A stretch of DNA of 64,000 bases from Chitinophagaceae bacterium (lineage in GTDB: Bacteria; Bacteroidota; Bacteroidia; Chitinophagales; Chitinophagaceae). Under the pieces are notes generated by a model that saw nothing but the letters and a program-made list of their open reading frames with translations, made no database searches and was not told where the DNA came from. The position numbers were made by a program, and so were the translations under genes. Location: positions 21,826 to 85,825 of the forward strand of contig CANCVE010000007.1 in NCBI GenBank assembly GCA_947381435.1, written 5' to 3'. Positions 36,600-44,724 of the stretch are shown here, piece after piece. How positions within the stretch are numbered: position 1 is the stretch's first letter; the number at the start of each line of letters is the position of its first letter.

Positions 36600-37898
36600 T
36601 TATTCGTCTTCTTTGCTATCATCTTTTCCAGAATATCTCATTCCAAATGTGAAATTGAAGTACCTTATCGCTGCGAGCGCGTGATCAGGCATCCCATCAA
36701 TTGGAATGTTTGTTGTCACCTCATCACCAGTGAGCTGGTCTATAGCCGTCTGCCATATGTAAGTTTCTAGTTCTGCCTCAAGCTCTGGAGAATCTATGTA
36801 GTAGTTTTCGCATTCCTTAACCTTACTTATACTCATAATGACAGAGTTAGGCCCTTTGCGAGCCATACGATAAGGGATGCCAAGTTTTCTTAACCCATTA
36901 CTATAGTTCTTATCATGATCGCCCCAAACTAGGGTAGAAGTAGTACATCCGTTTTCTTTAAGTATATCAGCCATGTACCTAAACACCGACTTTTCTCTCC
37001 ACTTGTTTAATTCGTCAAGGTTTTCTTTTGATTGGCTTTTATTATAACACTCCTGGGCTTCTCTTGCTTTAGTTTGTATTAGTTCCAGAATTTCACTTTC
37101 AGATTTATAGAGAAGAACTTTGTAATATCTCTTCCTGCCATCATACCAAACTTTTACTATGGCTGTCTTATCGCTGGTATAGCCTATGTCTATTCCAAAG
37201 CCAAATGGTAGGCCATCAGGAATTGAAGTAACTTTAGTAAAGTGGAATATCTTGCCTTTTACCTTGCCAGTCTTGCCCCTTGCGTAAACTAGCCATAATT
37301 CAGGATCCTTAATCCCTTCAATCTTTTCATGATCATCTTTAGTCAGAAAACAATTATGCCGGTGGTCAGAAATGATTAGCTCAACTGTGGCTGATAATTC
37401 ATTTGTTTCAGGTATGGTTCCAATTAGTTTCTTATTAGCCCAGAAAGGAGCTGAAGGATTATAATCAAGGAATATTTGTTTTTTAGTTCTAATAGCAAGC
37501 TGCCAAAATACTTTCCAATTGATACCATTGGCTTCATTGATGAAAAGGTAATCCCTTTTACCATTCTTTGCAGACTGCTCATCAAGGTTTGATATAAACT
37601 CAATCAATGAACCGTTTTTAAAATGAATGATACGTTCGCTTTTGTTCCAGTCTTTTACATAATGCTTTAGCTCTTCTGTATTGGAGTAGATATTTTCTGC
37701 ATCACGATATGCACCTTTTTTAAGGTTGGGAATGGATTCCCCGGTAATGGTTATAATTATCCTCCTATTTAGTATTGCATACAAAAAAAGAAGCTGTACA
37801 ATAGAGTAGGTTTTTGAACTTGAAGTACCTCCCTGATTAATTACAACCTTCGCCTTTGAATTTTTGTTGGCATAAAAAACAGGTGTACAATTAAACAT
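36600..37898 (-). CDS. Terminase large subunit
   Basis: This 432-residue packaging motor has an N-terminal ATPase with Walker A GGTSSSKT (residues 23-30) and Walker B YLFINEANG (about 119), and a C-terminal RNase H-like nuclease starting FGFGIDIGYTSDKTA (about 230). It should cut concatemeric phage DNA and pump it into proheads. The small subunit gene lies four bases upstream. Confidence 0.95.
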   Translation of the reverse strand: MFNCTPVFYANKNSKAKVVINQGGTSSSKTYSIVQLLFLYAILNRRIIITITGESIPNLKKGAYRDAENIYSNTEELKHYVKDWNKSERIIHFKNGSLIEFISNLDEQSAKNGKRDYLFINEANGINWKVFWQLAIRTKKQIFLDYNPSAPFWANKKLIGTIPETNELSATVELIISDHRHNCFLTKDDHEKIEGIKDPELWLVYARGKTGKVKGKIFHFTKVTSIPDGLPFGFGIDIGYTSDKTAIVKVWYDGRKRYYKVLLYKSESEILELIQTKAREAQECYNKSQSKENLDELNKWREKSVFRYMADILKENGCTTSTLVWGDHDKNYSNGLRKLGIPYRMARKGPNSVIMSISKVKECENYYIDSPELEAELETYIWQTAIDQLTGDEVTTNIPIDGMPDHALAAIRYFNFTFGMRYSGKDDSKEDE

Positions 37899-37902
37899 AG
37901 AA

Positions 37903-38364
37903 TCAGTTTATGTCGTCTTCTGACCTTGCAAGTGGCGGCCCATCTGAATATATATTGATTTGTGGGATAGGCATTTGTACATCGTTGCCATCCGTATCAG
38001 TTAAAGAAATTTTTGAAGGCATTCTTAAGCCCTCCAAAAGAATTATTTCTTTTTCAACAGCCATCAATGCCCTCACGCCTCCTGGTGTTTTCTTAAATTC
38101 ATCAGACATATTCCTTTTAATCTGCTGAAGCTCTACAACTTTCAATGCCCTTTTTTGCTCCAGCTTCATCTCTGGCATTTCTGTCCATAAATCTCTAGCC
38201 TGTTGTAGGTATCGCTCTGCCTGTCTTTGACTTGTACACCATTTATGATTAAGTATTTGTCTGATAATAAGTGAAGACTGCACACCTTCAACTATCCATC
38301 CTTGTACAATGAATAAGCGTCGTAAAAACTCTGTTTTATCAGTCTTAACTTTACTATTAGCCAC
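37903..38364 (-). CDS. Terminase small subunit (probable)
   Basis: The 153 residues contain a helix-turn-helix-like region (VEGVQSSLIIRQILNHKWCT, then SQRQAERYLQQARDLW) and coiled coil. Position directly before the large terminase supports a role in recognising the packaging site. The product ends with an acidic, probably disordered tail. Confidence 0.7.
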   Translation of the reverse strand: MANSKVKTDKTEFLRRLFIVQGWIVEGVQSSLIIRQILNHKWCTSQRQAERYLQQARDLWTEMPEMKLEQKRALKVVELQQIKRNMSDEFKKTPGGVRALMAVEKEIILLEGLRMPSKISLTDTDGNDVQMPIPQINIYSDGPPLARSEDDIN

Positions 38365-38605
38365 TTGGATACATTTTCTTGATTACAGAAATATGCCTTT
38401 TTAATTCAATCGTTCTATCTCTAAGTTTTATTGCCTCGCGTTCTCTCATTCTTCTGATTTCAGGATCAGAATCTTGTATTGGCTGGGGATCATATGCTGT
38501 CAATGCATCTTCATTGATGCTTTTTTCATTTTCCAAATAGGAAATTATATTTTCTACGATCTCTTTCATTAGTAACAGCTTTTCATTAGTTGATAATTGA
38601 TTCAT
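38357..38605 (-). CDS. Hypothetical phage protein
   Basis: This is an 82-residue helical, charged protein (EIRRMREREAIKLRDRTIEL). It overlaps the ParB-methyltransferase gene by 20 bases and the small terminase by 8, so it is part of one coupled unit. No family recognised. Confidence 0.55.
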   Translation of the reverse strand: MNQLSTNEKLLLMKEIVENIISYLENEKSINEDALTAYDPQPIQDSDPEIRRMREREAIKLRDRTIELKRHISVIKKMYPSG

Positions 38606-40034
38606 TCTTGAAGTCCCCGATTGTTAAGTTGCCATTTAAATGGGCGAAATTAACATCAATGCCTTTTTTGTTACAATATGAAATGAACCTTACTATTGCT
38701 GATTGAACATATTTTGGCTCTATCTCTGTGAAGCGTCCAAATCTTTTGGTATGTTCACATGCTATAAGACAGGTACCACTACCCAAAAACCAATCAATTA
38801 CAATATCACCTTCATTTGTAGTGTCCAGAATCGCATCTGCAATCATTACCACTGGTTTGGGTGTTGGGTGGTTCTTTAACTCCAACCGATCAGGATTAGC
38901 AGTGGAAGTAGCAGATGGGTATCGCCATACATTTGTCCTGATTCTTTTCTCCAATGCCAGGTGTGATAGATGCTTTACTTCATCACCACCATTCTTGAAG
39001 ATATAGCATAGTTCATTTTCATTCTTATAGAATCCGCCAAAGTCTACAATATCATTATTCCATAGATGCTTGGAATTTACATCATTGAATATGAAACAGA
39101 GTTCATGCTGGGCACGGTAAAAAGAACCATTCGCCATCATGTCTTTTACCCATACACAAACCTGTTTTGGTTCTGGATTATCATATATCCTTCTTGCAGC
39201 TTCTGTCATGTGCCACATGTGACGGAAATCCATGAAAATATAATGGATGGCACCAGCAACAGAATTATCCTTGCTTCGCATCATTATCAATGCCAGGAAC
39301 TCCACAAACTCATCGTGACTCATTTCACCAGCACCCATAGCGAAATTGGTGTGTCTCTTCTCTTCCTTGTTTGTGAAAAAGTTGGCAGGAAGATTATAAG
39401 GTGGGTCACAGTTGACAATGCGTGCCTTGTCATCCTGCATCAAAGCTCTTACATCGCTCTCTTCACGGAAGCTTCCACATATTATCCTATGGCCATTAAT
39501 TTCGAATATATCACCAGCTTTCACGATTGGCTCTAACGGGATTTGCGCTTCTGGCTCTTCTCCATTATTCACATCAAACAAATCGAAGTTCTGCTCAAAT
39601 CTTTCATTGCTAAAGTCTGGTAATTGTATTACATCCTTCAAATCAGGAAATGACAGATTGAACTTCTCTATGTAGTTATACAATCCCTGATGGGTTATCT
39701 TTGCATAAGCGGAAGAATACACTAATACAAGTTCTGCCGCTTCATTAATGTCGGCACAAGTAATGAACGTTGCCGGTAATAAGTTAGGAACTTCAACGCC
39801 GTTTGCTTTTGCTTTCAATAAGTCCATCCATCTATGCTTGCCATCTAAGCAATAGATGGATTCACCATCCTGCCAAACTTTAAATGGATCAACAAACTGA
39901 TATTTAAGTATTGATTCTAGCAACTTCTTGTCACCATCTTTTATCCACTCTTTGAAATCATCATCCTGAATGAATTTTAATTTTTGCCACTCAATTGCTT
40001 CTGTCTTTTTAATCCTAGATTGTATTGCTTCCAT
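38586..40034 (-). CDS. ParB-like domain fused to beta-class DNA methyltransferase
   Basis: This is a 482-residue fusion. Residues 1-110 resemble a ParB/Srx nuclease domain (GESIYCLDGKHRWMDLLKA). The rest is an N6-adenine or N4-cytosine DNA methyltransferase of class beta: catalytic NCDPPYNL (about residue 205) comes before the SAM-binding FLGSGTCLIACE (about 415). It probably marks phage DNA before packaging. A copy of the 17-mer element lies 27 bases before the start, and a terminator separates it from the amidoligase unit. Confidence 0.88.
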   Translation of the reverse strand: MEAIQSRIKKTEAIEWQKLKFIQDDDFKEWIKDGDKKLLESILKYQFVDPFKVWQDGESIYCLDGKHRWMDLLKAKANGVEVPNLLPATFITCADINEAAELVLVYSSAYAKITHQGLYNYIEKFNLSFPDLKDVIQLPDFSNERFEQNFDLFDVNNGEEPEAQIPLEPIVKAGDIFEINGHRIICGSFREESDVRALMQDDKARIVNCDPPYNLPANFFTNKEEKRHTNFAMGAGEMSHDEFVEFLALIMMRSKDNSVAGAIHYIFMDFRHMWHMTEAARRIYDNPEPKQVCVWVKDMMANGSFYRAQHELCFIFNDVNSKHLWNNDIVDFGGFYKNENELCYIFKNGGDEVKHLSHLALEKRIRTNVWRYPSATSTANPDRLELKNHPTPKPVVMIADAILDTTNEGDIVIDWFLGSGTCLIACEHTKRFGRFTEIEPKYVQSAIVRFISYCNKKGIDVNFAHLNGNLTIGDFKNESIIN

Positions 40035-40060
40035 TAATTACGTCTTATTATGTCACAAAT

Positions 40061-40077
40061 GTAAATATAATGTTTAC
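40061..40077 (-). promoter_or_regulatory. Late promoter/operator element, copy 3
   Basis: GTAAATATAATGTTTAC lies 27 bases before the ParB-methyltransferase start and directly after a terminator (40095-40123). On the minus strand it is followed by TACATTTG, a perfect TAnnTTTG -7 box. Terminator followed by this element is the pattern expected at the start of a new transcription unit. Confidence 0.65.
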
Positions 40078-40094
40078 TTTTTTTGGCATTAAAA

Positions 40095-40123
40095 AACCTG
40101 CCTGTTTTTAAAGCAGACAGGTT
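40095..40123 (-). terminator. Terminator upstream of the packaging genes
   Basis: On the minus strand AACCTGTCTG / CAGGCAGGTT form a 10-bp stem with one G-T pair, a 9-base loop and a following TTTTTTAA. It ends the transcript coming from the amidoligase unit and divides early/middle from late genes. Confidence 0.85.
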
Positions 40124-40148
40124 AGTATTATATAAAACATGCGTGGGG

Positions 40149-40376
40149 TTACAAAATTGAAATATGTTTATGCTTTAATAAGTCCTCAAAGAAGTCCATT
40201 TCATTTGTGGCGCGGATATCTTTATCCGATGCAATCACAGCACGCCGGGCATAATTCAGCATGTACTCACTATTATTATCCTCCCTAGTAAAAGACATCT
40301 CACGCATGACAGTAACCATTTCAAGATAGTTGTCAACCGTCACCACTGTTCCATTATCGCTGAATTTTACCGTCAT
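40149..40376 (-). CDS. Small protein paired with amidoligase
   Basis: I take the start at 40376 (MTVKFSDNGTVVTVDNYLEM, 75 residues), 23 bases after the amidoligase stop. An upstream ATG at 40451 would overlap the amidoligase by 53 bases. The protein looks like a small alpha/beta domain. Amidoligase operons often hold a second small gene, but I do not recognise this one. Confidence 0.5.
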   Translation of the reverse strand: MTVKFSDNGTVVTVDNYLEMVTVMREMSFTREDNNSEYMLNYARRAVIASDKDIRATNEMDFFEDLLKHKHISIL

Positions 40377-40398
40377 GCGGTAAAGATAAGGCAGTTTG

Positions 40399-41334
40399 TT
40401 AAGCTGCCAAATCCACTGCCCTATCGCTGATATAATCCTGTAAGCTTTCATTTAAGAAGAAATTTATGTCGTTAGTAAATCCGTTTGCCTTAGTGTATTC
40501 AATCATCCTTGCACAAATCAATATCCAGTTCTTAATTTTAGAGAAAGTAGTTGTACCACTGTGCTGCCTGAATTCAACTGTGCCTTGTCTGGTGTAAGAT
40601 TGGAAGTTCATCTTCACATACCTACTAGTAAAGATGCCAATGAAATTGCTGATTGAAGTTGCATCGTTTATTTTATTGATAGCCAGTGTTTTGTTAGTTG
40701 CAATAGATGTGAGGCTTTTGCAATAAGTGTTGTTGTTTTTTCTCCTGCTGTCTGGAACGATTGAATCAAACTTGTCTTCAATTGCAATGTGAGTCTTTGC
40801 AAGATTCTTAATGTTGTCGATTGTCAAATCAGTGATGCCGAAATGAACATGGAACCCACAGCTGTTATTCACCTTGGCACCTGCTTTGTTTAAAGCAATT
40901 GTTGCTTTCTTGATTTGCTCAATGCCGTCCAAACCGAAAAGAACAGGACTAACAATCTCGTTACCATTACCACCTGATATAGATGAATCACTTACTACTT
41001 TCCAGTGTGAGCGGGTTGTGTGGTTATATGACTCATCAACCAATGTCAATCCTTGTTCCCTGAAGGCATTGATTAATGCACTCCTAGTTGTACCATAAGT
41101 CTCAAGTTCGATACCAAAAGAACGGTTGAATGAGAACTCGAAAGGGAGTGCCACTACATTAGCGGGCTGTGCGGATACTTGTTCGCACCATTTTTTCCAA
41201 ATGTTATGAGCGAAGCCATAGTTGCCGTTTGTAATGAGCTCAGATACTTGAGTCCTTGTGTAACCCAAATCGAATAGTAGAAATGCTTTTTTTGTTTTGG
41301 TAAAGTTGCTTACTAAAATTTGTTCCTGTGTCAT
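40399..41334 (-). CDS. Amidoligase-family protein (glutamine-synthetase-like fold)
   Basis: This 311-residue protein carries the amidoligase signatures: SFGIELETYG (about residue 71, metal- and ATP-binding glutamates) and CGFHVHFGI (about 160), plus the C-terminal TVEFRQHSGT. The family (Iyer and Aravind) forms amide bonds, proposed to modify peptides or proteins. A 70-residue N-terminal extension (TKKAFLLFDLGYTRTQVSEL) looks like a small HTH. Its target here is unknown. Confidence 0.8.
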   Translation of the reverse strand: MTQEQILVSNFTKTKKAFLLFDLGYTRTQVSELITNGNYGFAHNIWKKWCEQVSAQPANVVALPFEFSFNRSFGIELETYGTTRSALINAFREQGLTLVDESYNHTTRSHWKVVSDSSISGGNGNEIVSPVLFGLDGIEQIKKATIALNKAGAKVNNSCGFHVHFGITDLTIDNIKNLAKTHIAIEDKFDSIVPDSRRKNNNTYCKSLTSIATNKTLAINKINDATSISNFIGIFTSRYVKMNFQSYTRQGTVEFRQHSGTTTFSKIKNWILICARMIEYTKANGFTNDINFFLNESLQDYISDRAVDLAA

Positions 41335-41419
41335 ATACCCTCGTTTTTTATTACAAGGCTAAGTTAACAGCGTTCAACTAGTGTTCAAAGGCTTTATAAT
41401 TCGTTAGCTTATCATTAGC

Positions 41420-41800
41420 TTAGTAGTGTATCTTCTCCTTTGTTTTGAATGGTTTCTCGCATTTTTCATCACCGAAACCCACCCATTTCCCATCAGCATC
41501 AAGTCCACGGTTGCGCAATTCAGACCAGGCTAATTCGCGTGGATCAATCTCCCCTTTCACAATCAAGGAAAGTAATTTTGTATTTGTACATGAAAACAAG
41601 AACTTCGGGTTCTCTTCATCCGGAGTGGACGGTCCAAAACATTCTTCCATAAGTATGATATTCAATTTACTAGCTTCTACGCCGGCGGTAATCATCCTTT
41701 TCATTCGGATAAGATATGCGATATGCTCTAGTGCCTGCTTGTCTTCACCTTCATACTTTTTTGCCGCTGCGAGTATCTCTCGTGTTGTTTTTAATTGCAT
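41420..41800 (-). CDS. Hypothetical phage protein
   Basis: The 126 residues are helical in the first half (REILAAAKKYEGEDKQALEH) and end with a basic segment. A short run ELAWSELRNRGLDADGKWVG resembles small phage proteins of unknown role. It follows the DUF3560 gene by ten bases. Confidence 0.6.
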   Translation of the reverse strand: MQLKTTREILAAAKKYEGEDKQALEHIAYLIRMKRMITAGVEASKLNIILMEECFGPSTPDEENPKFLFSCTNTKLLSLIVKGEIDPRELAWSELRNRGLDADGKWVGFGDEKCEKPFKTKEKIHY

Positions 41801-41810
41801 AATATCTAAT

Positions 41811-42485
41811 TTATTCTCCCCACAATTTTTTAGCTGTATTTACTTTTTCTTCCATTTCCTTCACCGCCTTAGTAGCGTAAGTTAGAGAGAATGAATGCCC
41901 CCGGGGAATCGTGCCATTTTTCAGACCTTCCTGTTTCATTTTTGCCTCTTCCAATTTGTACTCATAATACTCCAGACTTTCAGGCATGGAAAGGTTTATG
42001 TCTTTGGCTTTACTTTCCCAATAGTCAATGCGGCTTTCATATCCTTTCGCTTTTTTATCAAACTCAATAGCTTTATCCATTCTGTTATGGTTCCGCTCAA
42101 TTAAAGCCCGGTGCCTTTTTTCAGAATGATGCCCAATCTTAATAGGTTCTGCAAGTCTCAAGAAATCAGCGCCTTCGTTTGAAGCTTCCCAATACTGGTC
42201 GCTTTTCTTTTCGGCACTTGCAGCCCAGCTTGCCAACCTTTCGGCTTTAGCTTTTGCCCTTTCCTGAACGTTGTAACCATCTGCCCGGACAATTGAATAA
42301 TAGTAGAAGGGAAAAACTTCGGCAACTTTATTGAATACCATACACTCATGCTCCTGTCCGTACTTTGTGGTAAGTATAATCACTTCTCCCTTTTCGTGTT
42401 GCGCCGGGCATTTTGCCACGAAAACATTTGGGCAATACTTAGAGTATGTATTTTTTCCCGTCTCTTTAATTTCTAAATTTTCCAT
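41811..42485 (-). CDS. DUF3560 family protein
   Basis: The 224 residues match the DUF3560 pattern common on phages and plasmids: a repeated ERAKAKAERLASWAASAEKK region, IKIGHHSEKRHRALIERNHN (the GHHSE..HR signature) and a basic coiled-coil end. An N-terminal domain of about 65 residues precedes it (FVAKCPAQHEKGEVIILTTK). The function of the family is unknown. Confidence 0.8.
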   Translation of the reverse strand: MENLEIKETGKNTYSKYCPNVFVAKCPAQHEKGEVIILTTKYGQEHECMVFNKVAEVFPFYYYSIVRADGYNVQERAKAKAERLASWAASAEKKSDQYWEASNEGADFLRLAEPIKIGHHSEKRHRALIERNHNRMDKAIEFDKKAKGYESRIDYWESKAKDINLSMPESLEYYEYKLEEAKMKQEGLKNGTIPRGHSFSLTYATKAVKEMEEKVNTAKKLWGE

Positions 42486-42547
42486 TTGTATTTATTTAAG
42501 GCTAAGTAAAAGCTTTGTTGGCAGCTGTAGTAATGGTCTGGATGGCA

Positions 42548-43018
42548 TTAGCTTATGATTAGCTTTTCATCATAGTTCCATATCCCCAACTGTCCTTTTG
42601 CAGGAATTGGTTTATCAAACATGACGGGGTTTGCCAATAGCCAACCAAATCTACCAGTAGTATAGTCGCCAAATGCAAGTTCTTGAGGAGTATATTCAAA
42701 CAAACTTCCATAATGAAAATCCTGTTCTCTATTAATAGTATTTTTATCAAACTGAATCGTCTCAACCAAATCAACCTTACCGATTATAGCTCCGAAAGGA
42801 AGTTTTTCCATGGGCTCAATTTTGTTATAGGCAAATAGTGGATGATAGAACCTATATAAAGGATCATCAGCTTTTAGCTTCTTATAATTCTTACCCAAAC
42901 TCGCATGGATATACAGCTCACCCCTGTACTTAGTATTCCAGGATCTTGTTTCAATACGCTTGTGTCCTAGAACAGCCAATGATGCCCATGGCTGTAGGAT
43001 TGAAAGTACTTTAATCAT
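42548..43018 (-). CDS. ASCH domain protein
   Basis: This 156-residue protein starts with the ASCH signature VLSILQPWASLAVLGHKRIE and RSWNTKYRGELYIHAS. ASCH domains have a PUA-like fold and bind RNA or act as small RNases or amidohydrolases. The protein overlaps the upstream gene by four bases (ATGA). A role in RNA metabolism during infection is inference. Confidence 0.82.
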   Translation of the reverse strand: MIKVLSILQPWASLAVLGHKRIETRSWNTKYRGELYIHASLGKNYKKLKADDPLYRFYHPLFAYNKIEPMEKLPFGAIIGKVDLVETIQFDKNTINREQDFHYGSLFEYTPQELAFGDYTTGRFGWLLANPVMFDKPIPAKGQLGIWNYDEKLIIS

Positions 43019-43305
43019 AATAACTTATTTAATAGAAATTTATAAAAGATGCGTAAATGGAAATTGGCAATAGTTGGATGCTCTTTATATGTTGCAATGT
43101 TCTTCTTTGCCTCAATTAATTTAGTTTCAATCTCAAAAGCTAAGTCAGAAATATTATATAATTTCATTGCATCCCGTTTCTCTTCCTCCCTTATTTCTGA
43201 CACCACATTGGCTAATTTGAATTTAAGTTTATCAATCAGTTTTTGATTTAAGATTAAACCCATACCATCCAGCATTTCACAATATTCTTGGTACTCACAT
43301 TTCAT
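43015..43305 (-). CDS. Hypothetical phage protein
   Basis: This is a 96-residue helical protein (VVSEIREEEKRDAMKLYNIS). It follows the relic at 43310 by only a few bases and is coupled to the ASCH gene by an ATGA overlap. No family recognised. Confidence 0.55.
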   Translation of the reverse strand: MKCEYQEYCEMLDGMGLILNQKLIDKLKFKLANVVSEIREEEKRDAMKLYNISDLAFEIETKLIEAKKNIATYKEHPTIANFHLRIFYKFLLNKLL

Positions 43306-43309
43306 AATA

Positions 43310-43483
43310 TCAATTTTTCAATTCTTTAAGTGACCAATTGTTTTTGAATGTTGCATTGCCTTCTTCCTCCATTTCTATCATCTTATCCAAAAGCTCTGGA
43401 CGTTGAATAGCACCTACAGATAAATCATTTTTACTACCAAGAATGCAGAAGACACAAGACACCCTATCATTTTGCTTGCAGTA
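43310..43483 (-). pseudogene. C-terminal relic of a second PAPS-reductase-like gene
   Basis: A 57-codon open stretch without a start codon reads RVSCVFCILGSKNDLS and then AIQRPELLDKMIEMEEE. SCxFCI-GSKNDL followed by PEL and an acidic helix is the C-terminal signature of phage PAPS-reductase-like proteins. An in-frame TAA directly precedes it and no matching N-terminus lies upstream. The intact gene at 43511-44323 belongs to a related but different subtype, so this is the remnant of another gene, probably lost by deletion or gene exchange. Confidence 0.7.
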
Positions 43484-43510
43484 TTATAAAACTCATTTTG
43501 CTTTTTTTAT

Positions 43511-44323
43511 TTAAAAGAAATCTTCTCCGTTACCACAGGTGCAATCAATCGTTTCATTATCCTCTACTTCAATTTCTCCTTTTATTGCTCTCATTAAATC
43601 TCTAGGATTATTAAGGCCACGGAACATAATGTGAGGATCTTGCTCCCAAAATTCCCACTGAAGTTCATCCCACCATAACACCCTTCTCGGATGTTTATTT
43701 ACCATACTCTTTAAGGCGCCCCAACTTTTTTTAACACAGAAATCACAATTACCCTCCCAATCTTCAAGTCTTAATGCAAACCTTTTTCTATACTCTTCAT
43801 TAAAGAAATCATTAACATCCTCCTTAGTAATGCCCAATTCATATAGCGGGTAGATGTAGTGCGGATTCTGTTTTAACCTTTTTGGCTCATCAGCTCTGTA
43901 ACCAATTGCTTGATAACAGTTATATTTAGTCAACCCCAATTCATTCTTAATAAATTTTTGAATAGGTACTACTTTCAATTCCCTTGTACAATGTGGAGCT
44001 GCAACACTTGGGTACCCATATTTTTTTACCATTGCTCTAAATGGCTCGCCATCTAAGTCTAACTTATCATAGCTGGGTATTACCTTGTAATTAGTGCCAA
44101 TACCCATTTCTTCATTAATATTCGCCTCAATTAGATGTATATTAACTCCTAAGTCTCTCTCTACATCACGAATAAAAATTATGGTGTCGCTCAGTTCTCT
44201 GCCAGTATTTGCAAAAACATAGTGTTTTTTATACGCTTTCCATTTTGGCATTTGTTCAAGTAAATAAACCATCATTGCTGAACTTTTCCCCCCAGAGAAA
44301 GATGCTACAATATTTTCAATCAT
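43511..44323 (-). CDS. PAPS-reductase/PP-loop ATPase family protein
   Basis: This 270-residue protein has the PP-loop ASFSGGKSSAMMV (residue 7 onward) of the adenosine nucleotide alpha-hydrolase group that includes CysH, IbrA and DndC. Conserved are FANTGRELSDT, PHCTRELKVVP and CDFCVKKSWGALK, with further cysteines at the end (CTCGNGEDF), which may bind a metal or iron-sulphur cluster. In phages such proteins are linked to DNA or tRNA modification or sulphur chemistry. It overlaps the nuclease gene by four bases. Confidence 0.85.
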   Translation of the reverse strand: MIENIVASFSGGKSSAMMVYLLEQMPKWKAYKKHYVFANTGRELSDTIIFIRDVERDLGVNIHLIEANINEEMGIGTNYKVIPSYDKLDLDGEPFRAMVKKYGYPSVAAPHCTRELKVVPIQKFIKNELGLTKYNCYQAIGYRADEPKRLKQNPHYIYPLYELGITKEDVNDFFNEEYRKRFALRLEDWEGNCDFCVKKSWGALKSMVNKHPRRVLWWDELQWEFWEQDPHIMFRGLNNPRDLMRAIKGEIEVEDNETIDCTCGNGEDFF

Positions 44324-44724
44324 TTCAGTATTGTTTCAATTTCCAAATAATTAAGCGCGGTGTAACGGAAGACAGACCAACCACACTCTTGAGCCAAATT
44401 GTATTTTGTAGTGTCAGTGGTGAAGCCAGACTTTGTGGTATGCCTTGATTTTTCACTATTTAGACCTTCATACTCTATTGCAATCATCTTTTCCTTAATC
44501 GCCCAATCAAATCTGAACTTTCTTGCATCATGGAATCGGTGTTCCGTAAGAAGTGTGTACCCTTTTTCAATGCAGTAGTCTGATAGTACCTGATGGATAT
44601 GAGCTTTGTACTTGCTAAACTTTTCAACTTTCTTCGCCTTTATTGGAGTAATCTCCAATAGATGTTGATTGATAGATGCAACTGGGCTTTTGGCAATCAT
44701 TTGGGAGAGCTCTTTAGCTGTCAT
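44320..44724 (-). CDS. PD-(D/E)XK-type endonuclease
   Basis: The 134 residues end in a nuclease core: RKFRFDWAI, then AIEYEGLNS, followed by SGFTTDTTKYNLAQECGWSV and VFRYT. This D...ExE pattern is typical of VRR-NUC/DUF559-like PD-(D/E)XK nucleases and phage Holliday-junction enzymes. It overlaps both neighbours (4 and 11 bases), so the three proteins are made together. Confidence 0.7.
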   Translation of the reverse strand: MTAKELSQMIAKSPVASINQHLLEITPIKAKKVEKFSKYKAHIHQVLSDYCIEKGYTLLTEHRFHDARKFRFDWAIKEKMIAIEYEGLNSEKSRHTTKSGFTTDTTKYNLAQECGWSVFRYTALNYLEIETILK

